Source of the DNA: Planctomycetota bacterium
Lineage (GTDB): Bacteria; Planctomycetota; Phycisphaerae; Sedimentisphaerales; Anaerobacaceae
Assembly (NCBI GenBank): GCA_023135255.1
Contig: JAGLTN010000237.1
Location: 1-5,922 of the forward strand
Direction of reading: 5' to 3'
DNA: 5,922 nucleotides
The position numbers and the translations under genes were made by a program. Below, in pieces: positions 1 through 5,922 of the stretch. Position 1 is the stretch's first letter. The number at the start of each line of letters is the position of its first letter. Below the pieces are notes generated by a model. The model searched no databases. It was not told where the DNA came from and saw nothing but the letters and a program-made list of their open reading frames with translations.

Positions 1-21
1 AGAGTAAAGGCTGAGAGAAAA

Positions 22-222
22 ATGGAGATTATTACTCAATGTCCATCTTGTGGTCATAACTGGCGATGCGAAGAATATGCCGCAGACAGAAGACTGCGCT
101 GCCCCAATTGCAACAAGCTCTTTAAAGTTCCAAAACTAAATGAAGTAGAAAAAGCTTTCAACAAAATTAAAACCTCAAAAAATTCCGTTTACATAGATCA
201 GGCAGGTAACACTTACGGCTGA
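22..222 (+). CDS. Small zinc-ribbon protein (MJ0042-like, CxxC...CxxC)
   Basis: A 66-residue protein with four cysteines in two knuckles: CPSC at residues 7-10 and CPNC at 27-30, followed by NKLFKVP. This spacing and the C-P-x-C-x-x-x-F-x-V-P ending resemble the MJ0042/zinc-ribbon families, which probably bind one zinc ion and are often found in planctomycete and delta-proteobacterial proteins. An extra Cys16 and His12 lie between the knuckles. The tail (about 38-66) is lysine-rich and then ends with a short aromatic motif (VYIDQAGNTYG); no membrane segment is seen. The frame has no stop back to base 1, so the true start could lie upstream; ATG at 22 is preferred because AAAGG (6-10) precedes it, although the 11-nt spacing is long. 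It is followed after about 90 bp by the large membrane protein gene on the same strand. The partner (nucleic acid or protein) cannot be told from sequence. Confidence 0.8.
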   Translation: MEIITQCPSCGHNWRCEEYAADRRLRCPNCNKLFKVPKLNEVEKAFNKIKTSKNSVYIDQAGNTYG

Positions 223-250
223 TAAATAATTTGGAAAAAAACCAACTGCT

Positions 251-280
251 ATAAAACCAAAAATATCTCTTTGGTTATAT
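251..280. other. Weak A/T-rich inverted repeat between the two left genes
   Basis: AACCAAA (255-261) is the exact reverse complement of TTTGGTT (270-276), with an 8-nt loop. After one A/A mismatch, ATA (251-253) can also pair with TAT (278-280). The stem has only two G/C pairs and no clean T-run follows, so it is a poor intrinsic terminator. It could be a protein-binding site ahead of the downstream gene or a chance palindrome in A/T-rich DNA. Confidence 0.25.
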
Positions 281-304
281 TACTGCTGAATACGTTTGGG
301 ATAT

Positions 305-310
305 TATAAT
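305..310 (+). promoter_or_regulatory. Possible -10 box overlapping the start of the membrane protein gene
   Basis: A perfect TATAAT sits at 305-310, and a second overlapping TATAAT at 310-315 includes the first bases of the ATG at 314. No good -35 box is visible 16-18 nt upstream. If 305-310 is used, transcription would begin near 317 and the next in-frame ATG (323) would be almost leaderless. The DNA here is very A/T-rich, so such a box can occur by chance. Confidence 0.25.
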
Positions 311-313
311 ATA

Positions 314-2197
314 ATGACAAATATGGAAAATAAAAACGCTAAGAGTGCTCCGAAGACGACTGCGAAATCTTTCATGACCGCAGGACCAACTCTGCACTAT
401 AGCCATGAAAATGTCCTGAAATGTTTGATGCTCGCAATTATAGCATTTGCAGTTACCTCTATTTTCTGGTCAAAGATGCTCACCGGGTATTTATGGTCTT
501 TTGATTATCAAAACCTTACCTCACCGCAATTATGGTATTTGGGCAATGTGCTCACAACCGGCATAAGCATCTTCGAATACCCATGGTTAATACTCGTAGT
601 TGCAATGATGATGGCAATAATATCAATTACACCCATCCTGATCTCTCAGCTTATGAGTTTCAGGTACAGCCTGATTTTTATAATCTTAACTGCAACTCTC
701 GCCAATCTGCCGGGCTTTGCAATTTGTCTTCTTATAAGCTGTATCGCTGTTGCATGCAGACCGCTGCGTTTCCGATCAAGGTTCATATCTGTCTCGTTAT
801 GCACAATGCCACTGTTGCTATATTGTATTTTTTTCGGCCAAGTAAAATTAGCTGAACCAATACAATGGGGATTCTCATTTACTCCATGGATCGGTGCCTG
901 GTTAATTTCCCTGGCAATCGCTGGAATAGTTTTGGGCATTGGTCATTTTACACGTTACAAACCAGGACTGGTATGGATAACCTCAGCTGCAGTACTTATA
1001 ACTGCGGTAATAGTTTTTGAAAAAAATATAGGATTTGCTGAACTCGACTACCAACTCTATATCGCAAAAAATGACCCGCAACAGATAGCCCAGTTCCACA
1101 ACCACAGCATTACCGAAGCAATGAATAAAACCATTTCAACCCCTGCCGTTAAAGAATACATCGTCAAAGGATATTTTTATCCCACAGAACAAGCCCCGTT
1201 AAGAGCAAAGCTAAAAGAAGAAATCAAAAAAGCACTTTCTCAAAACCGATGGCCAAGTTGGTTCATTGTGCCGGATGAAATTAATTATCAAAAGAAAAGA
1301 CAATCACTAACCCAGCAGTACGATTTGTTCATAAGCAAAAGACCGCAAAGCAAACGAATGCCTGTCGCGCTGTATTACAAAGCTCTCTTAGATGACTACA
1401 GCCTGGATATAAAAGCATTAGACACCAAAGAGGAATTGCTGCACTTCTATTTCGATTATCCATTCAGAAGATCAAGGGAAACCTGGTATAGACTCTACAG
1501 CGAATTTGGTAACAGCCCTGAATCGATCGAAGCACGCTGGCGTATCGCTATGCACTGGGCTGGCCAGGGGAGATTCGAACAGGCAAATAATATATGCACA
1601 CAAGCTCAGGATATGATAAGCAAACTGCTTCAAACCACTTCTGACGAAAAAGAAACTGAAGATACAATTTTCAGCACATTCAAACCACCTGCCGACACAG
1701 CCATAACACACTTCAAACTTATAGACATCAAAAGAAGGCTGAATCGTCTGCAAACCATTATAAGCCCCGAAAACAGAACCGAAGATTCGCAATCCGATAA
1801 GATACTATCCGACTTTGTAATGATAAACCCGCACAACCTGTCTGCTGAATCACAGCTAAACATTCTTCTGGAAAAAACCAACTCAAAATCCCCACTGAGA
1901 GACAATATTTTATTAGAGCAATTCAAACTCATAAACGATCCGCAGCTTAAAGCACAACAACTTCAAGATCTTCATGAAAAATACAAAAATACTGATGGTG
2001 GACAGGAAGCTCTATGCGAATTAGCTTTGCTTAAAATAAAAATTTGGAGAGAACAGTCAGCCAAAGAAGCAGAGATTAAAAAAGATAAACTCATAGAAGC
2101 CCGCAAATGTCTCACTGATTTTATTAAACTTTACCCTGACACTACTTTCACGCTGCAGGCACAAAAAAATCTCCAGGACCTACCCTCTGTAGAATAA
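314..2197 (+). CDS. Multi-pass membrane protein with large TPR-like C-terminal region, function unknown
   Basis: From ATG 314 the protein has 627 residues; the open frame reaches back to a TTG at 296, and a third choice is ATG 323. None has a good ribosome site. The N-terminal 34 residues are lysine-rich and hydrophilic. Hydrophobic segments follow at about 35-52, 88-113, 118-133, 134-148, 157-175, 191-211 and 218-235. Positive charges cluster in the N-terminus, around 116, at 149-156 (RPLRFRSR) and around 214-216, so seven spans with the N-terminus inside and the C-terminus outside is the best topology. Residues about 240-627 are hydrophilic and mainly helical, with TPR/Tol-Pal-like stretches at about 336-361, 395-431 (ending A-x-G-Q-G-R-F-E-Q-A) and 553-621 (ending F-I-K-L-Y-P-D-T), broken by an acidic linker near 441-450. 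No enzyme motif is recognised. The repeats suggest a scaffold role in the envelope, which is inference. It follows the zinc-ribbon gene and may share its transcript; it converges on ribD. Confidence 0.85.
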   Translation: MTNMENKNAKSAPKTTAKSFMTAGPTLHYSHENVLKCLMLAIIAFAVTSIFWSKMLTGYLWSFDYQNLTSPQLWYLGNVLTTGISIFEYPWLILVVAMMMAIISITPILISQLMSFRYSLIFIILTATLANLPGFAICLLISCIAVACRPLRFRSRFISVSLCTMPLLLYCIFFGQVKLAEPIQWGFSFTPWIGAWLISLAIAGIVLGIGHFTRYKPGLVWITSAAVLITAVIVFEKNIGFAELDYQLYIAKNDPQQIAQFHNHSITEAMNKTISTPAVKEYIVKGYFYPTEQAPLRAKLKEEIKKALSQNRWPSWFIVPDEINYQKKRQSLTQQYDLFISKRPQSKRMPVALYYKALLDDYSLDIKALDTKEELLHFYFDYPFRRSRETWYRLYSEFGNSPESIEARWRIAMHWAGQGRFEQANNICTQAQDMISKLLQTTSDEKETEDTIFSTFKPPADTAITHFKLIDIKRRLNRLQTIISPENRTEDSQSDKILSDFVMINPHNLSAESQLNILLEKTNSKSPLRDNILLEQFKLINDPQLKAQQLQDLHEKYKNTDGGQEALCELALLKIKIWREQSAKEAEIKKDKLIEARKCLTDFIKLYPDTTFTLQAQKNLQDLPSVE

Positions 2198-2222
2198 TCC
2201 CAATTGAACTGCCCAGTCTATT

Positions 2223-2267
2223 CGCGGATAAACAATTATAAAATCAGGTTTTAGGGGTTTTATCGCG
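2223..2267. terminator. Weak hairpin in the convergent gap, possible bidirectional terminator
   Basis: CGCG (2223-2226) plus ATAAA (2228-2232) pair with TTTAT plus CGCG (2259-2267), with one bulged G at 2227. A smaller stem, TAAAA (2239-2243) with TTTTA (2249-2253), can form inside the loop. It lies between two convergent genes, where a shared terminator is expected. Neither side has a strong T-run directly after the stem, so the call rests mostly on position. The rest of 2198-2323 shows nothing else. Confidence 0.3.
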
Positions 2268-2323
2268 GGAATTTATTAGCCTTCAAGGGTATAGAATGAT
2301 TAAAACAATTTGCAAAGCCGTGA

Positions 2324-3448
2324 TTAATACTCTTTCAATATCGCTCTGATCTTAACATCATTATCAAAAAGCCCGGTCTGAACATCCAAAAACTCATCCG
2401 CCAGATCAATCCCAGCCAAAGCATCAGAAATATTAACCCTGCCTTTGCTGCCATATATCTTAGGTGCAATATAAATATTCAATTCATCAGCAAGATCGTT
2501 TTTCAAAAACGCCCCGATAACCTCTCTGCCCCCTTCAACAAGCAATCTCTGCACCCCTCGCCTGCCAAGCTCTGACAACACATCATCCAAATCACAAAAC
2601 CCCGCAGAATCGCCTTTCGCTGCAAAAATCTCCGCCCTCTTATTAACTATCTGCTCAACCTTTTGCTGCTTAGCCCTGAACACATCCTCTGTTGTCACTA
2701 CCAACACATCCCCCTGCTCAATAGTATTTAACAACTGACTTTCAACAGGTATCTCAAGTTCATTATCAAGCACAATCCTTAACAGCTTCTTGCCTTTATC
2801 AGGCCTGGCAGTAAGCAGCGGATCATCAGCAACCACAGTATTAATCCCAACCAATATCGCTTGGCAGCTCCTACGTGTCTTATGAACATCTTTCCTGCTC
2901 ATCTCGCCGCTGATACACTTATGCTCAGGGCTGGCCCCATCCAATTTGCCGTCAATCGTCTGTGCCCACTTCAAAATGACCCAAGGCCGATGCGTCTTTG
3001 AATATTTTATAAATGCAGGATTAAGTTTTTCCGCCAGCTTTTCGCAAAGCCCGACCTTAACTTCAACCCCCGCACTTCTTAGCTGCTCGATTCCTTTGCC
3101 TGCTACCTTGTCACTCGGATCAATCATCGCAATATAAACCCTGCTGATCCCAGCTGCAATTATCGCCTCCGTGCAAGGGGCTGTCTTCCCCTGGTGACAG
3201 CAAGGCTCAAGTGTAACACACATCGAAGCACCATGGCTATCAAAGCTGTGTCCCCTGCAGCAATCCGCCAAAGCATTGATCTCGGCATGCGCCCCGCCAA
3301 ACTGCTTATGCCATCCGCGCCCGATCACCTTATCATCTTTAAAAATAACACAGCCCACCATCGGGTTAGGTTCTACCATTCCAAAGCCACGCCCAGCAAG
3401 CTCCAACGCCTCTAACATATATTTTTTCTTTTTCGTTGTATTGTCCAC
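2324..3448 (-). CDS. ribD: Bifunctional riboflavin biosynthesis deaminase/reductase RibD
   Basis: In this family the N-terminal domain deaminates 2,5-diamino-6-ribosylamino-4(3H)-pyrimidinone 5'-phosphate and the C-terminal domain reduces the ribose side chain with NADPH, two cytosolic steps of riboflavin synthesis. At 374 residues it has the usual length. Deaminase domain (about 8-145): EPNPMVGCVI at 26-35, H54-A-E56 (zinc ligand and proton shuttle), and TLEPCCH...APC with zinc ligands C83 and C92. Reductase domain (about 154-374): RPWVILKWAQTIDGKL (154-169), ILVGINTVVADDPLLTARP (198-216), LLVEGG (302-307) and LADELNIYIAPKIYGSKGR (319-337). Both catalytic halves look intact. The start is GTG at 3448; ATG at 3418 (Met11) is an alternative, but the Y-M-x-x-A-L segment aligns inside E. 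coli RibD, not at its start, which favours GTG. The gene begins 2 nt after the ligA stop with no clear ribosome site, which suggests translational coupling. Other riboflavin genes are not in the window. Confidence 0.97.
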   Translation of the reverse strand: MDNTTKKKKYMLEALELAGRGFGMVEPNPMVGCVIFKDDKVIGRGWHKQFGGAHAEINALADCCRGHSFDSHGASMCVTLEPCCHQGKTAPCTEAIIAAGISRVYIAMIDPSDKVAGKGIEQLRSAGVEVKVGLCEKLAEKLNPAFIKYSKTHRPWVILKWAQTIDGKLDGASPEHKCISGEMSRKDVHKTRRSCQAILVGINTVVADDPLLTARPDKGKKLLRIVLDNELEIPVESQLLNTIEQGDVLVVTTEDVFRAKQQKVEQIVNKRAEIFAAKGDSAGFCDLDDVLSELGRRGVQRLLVEGGREVIGAFLKNDLADELNIYIAPKIYGSKGRVNISDALAGIDLADEFLDVQTGLFDNDVKIRAILKEY

Positions 3449-3450
3449 TG

Positions 3451-5484
<2,034 letters not shown>

Positions 5485-5536
5485 GAGAACTGTTAAAGGC
5501 TGCTCTAATAATTCTACCTCCCCGATTTACGCGCAT

Positions 5537-5585
5537 AAAAATACCCCTGCAGCAAAGCCCTTTTCCACATTACATGCTGCAGAGG
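5537..5585 (-). terminator. Terminator-like hairpin for leftward transcription
   Basis: CTGCAGCA (5547-5554) pairs perfectly with TGCTGCAG (5575-5582); two more G/C pairs (5544-5545 with 5584-5585) extend it past one C/A mismatch. The loop is 20 nt. Read leftwards, the stem is followed by T-A-TTTTT (5543-5537), as in an intrinsic terminator. Rightwards, the stem is followed by A-rich sequence, so the leftward reading is favoured. It lies upstream of the ligA promoter, so it would end a transcript that begins to the right, either from within 5590-5922 or beyond the window. Confidence 0.45.
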
Positions 5586-5724
5586 TTCTTAAAAAAAGAT
5601 ACTGTAAAACTTTTATACATTAGTCGGACCATACAAAATCAGCAAAGATCCAACATGAGATGAAAAACAACCCTTATCCCCCTTTTCACCACCTTTTCTG
5701 AAGCCAATATTCAATTTTCAAATA

Positions 5725-5753
5725 TTTCCAGAAACCTGCTCACTATATATAAG
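5725..5753 (+). promoter_or_regulatory. Candidate rightward promoter
   Basis: TTTCCA (5725-5730, four of six to TTGACA) and TATAAG (5748-5753, five of six to TATAAT) are separated by 17 nt. Transcription would begin near 5760 and run into the hairpin repeats. The tandem 8-mer AAAACGTA/AAAACGTG (5760-5775) sits at the predicted start and could be an operator. Spacing is ideal but the -35 is only moderate and the region is A/T-rich. Confidence 0.3.
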
Positions 5754-5831
5754 TTAAACAAAACGTAAAAACGTGACGCACATTTTTCAAAAAAAAATAA
5801 TTTTTTATGAATTGGAGAATCCGCAAATTAA

Positions 5832-5861
5832 CCCCGCGCATGTAAAAAGCGGGTGATGAGA
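5832..5861 (+). repeat. Hairpin repeat, copy A
   Basis: This 30-nt segment matches copy B (5891-5920) at 26 of 30 positions. It has an arm CCCGC (5833-5837), an 11-nt loop (5838-5848) and an arm GCGGG (5849-5853), followed by the conserved tail TGATGAGA. Three of the four differences fall in the loop and one at the outer arm, so the pairing arms are kept. The strand of function is unknown. Confidence 0.7.
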
Positions 5862-5896
5862 CACGAAGAGCTGCGATAGCAAATCGAAATCACCGC
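5849..5896 (+). ncRNA. Possible structured RNA spanning the two repeats
   Basis: GCGGGTGAT of copy A (5849-5857) can also pair with ATCACCGC (5889-5896), which lies at the head of copy B. Inside this stem a nested arm forms from CGA (5864-5866) with TCG (5884-5886) and GCT (5870-5872) with AGC (5878-5880) around the loop GCGAT. The nested pairs are short and could be chance. No known RNA family is recognised; this is a structural suggestion only. Confidence 0.25.
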
Positions 5897-5920
5897 GCAC
5901 GAAGAAAGCGGGTGATGAGA
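5891..5920 (+). repeat. Hairpin repeat, copy B (at window edge)
   Basis: Second copy, offset 59 bp from copy A, with a 14-nt block identical in both (AGCGGGTGATGAGA at 5907-5920). Its stem is longer than that of copy A: ATCACCGC (5889-5896) pairs with GCGGGTGAT (5908-5916) with one bulged G, again around an 11-nt loop (5897-5907). The window ends two bases after the copy, so further copies to the right cannot be seen. Confidence 0.7.
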
Positions 5921-5922
5921 AT

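Noticed and set aside
5660..5701. Mini-ORF MKNNPYPPFHHLF as a possible attenuator peptide
   Set aside because: Thirteen codons with mixed residues, no run of one regulatory amino acid, and no terminator/antiterminator pair after it.
5807..5845. Mini-ORF MNWRIRKLTPRM in front of the repeats
   Set aside because: Twelve codons only, with no ribosome site, and its end lies in the repeat arm; a leader peptide cannot be supported.
5832..5920. Integron attC (59-base element) suggested by the 59-bp offset
   Set aside because: No RYYYAAC/GTTRRRY core sites and no gene cassette lie between the copies; the number is coincidence.
5832..5922. Confident CRISPR array
   Set aside because: Only two imperfect copies are visible, the spacer shares a short CACGAAGA-like string with copy B, the hairpin loop is large, and no cas gene is in the window. 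Kept only as a repeat pair.

Overview
The window reads as a chromosomal segment from a bacterium, most likely a planctomycete of the Phycisphaerae/Sedimentisphaerales kind. The lineage is an inference: it rests on the small CPSC/CPNC zinc-ribbon protein of a type common in that phylum, the moderate base composition, the weak or absent Shine-Dalgarno sequences, and a large membrane-plus-repeat protein without a clear named family. No sequence search was possible.

Layout. At the left, two genes run rightwards: a 66-residue zinc-ribbon protein (22-222) and a large protein with about seven membrane segments and a long helical, TPR-like C-terminal half (about 314-2197; the start is uncertain). A 126-bp convergent gap with a weak, possibly bidirectional hairpin follows. 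Two housekeeping genes then run leftwards as one unit. ligA (3451-5445), the NAD+-dependent DNA ligase, comes first. ribD (2324-3448), the bifunctional riboflavin-pathway deaminase/reductase, begins with GTG only 2 nt after the ligA stop. A good sigma-70-type promoter (TTGCAA, 17 nt, TATAAA) lies directly ahead of ligA and should drive both genes.

The last 477 bp (5446-5922) hold no convincing protein gene but are not empty. They contain the ligA promoter, a terminator-like hairpin that fits leftward transcription, a possible rightward promoter, and at the right edge two copies of a 29-30 nt hairpin-forming repeat offset by exactly 59 bp. One strand segment between the copies can pair with either of them. 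The repeats lie beyond an A/T-rich stretch and are cut off by the window end, so a structured RNA, a repeat family, or the edge of a repeat array could all explain them.

How the genes relate: ligA (replication and repair) and ribD (flavin biosynthesis) look linked by transcription and probably by translational coupling, not by shared pathway. The two left-hand genes may form a unit, but their function is not identifiable. No defence system, mobile element, tRNA or rRNA can be supported inside the window.
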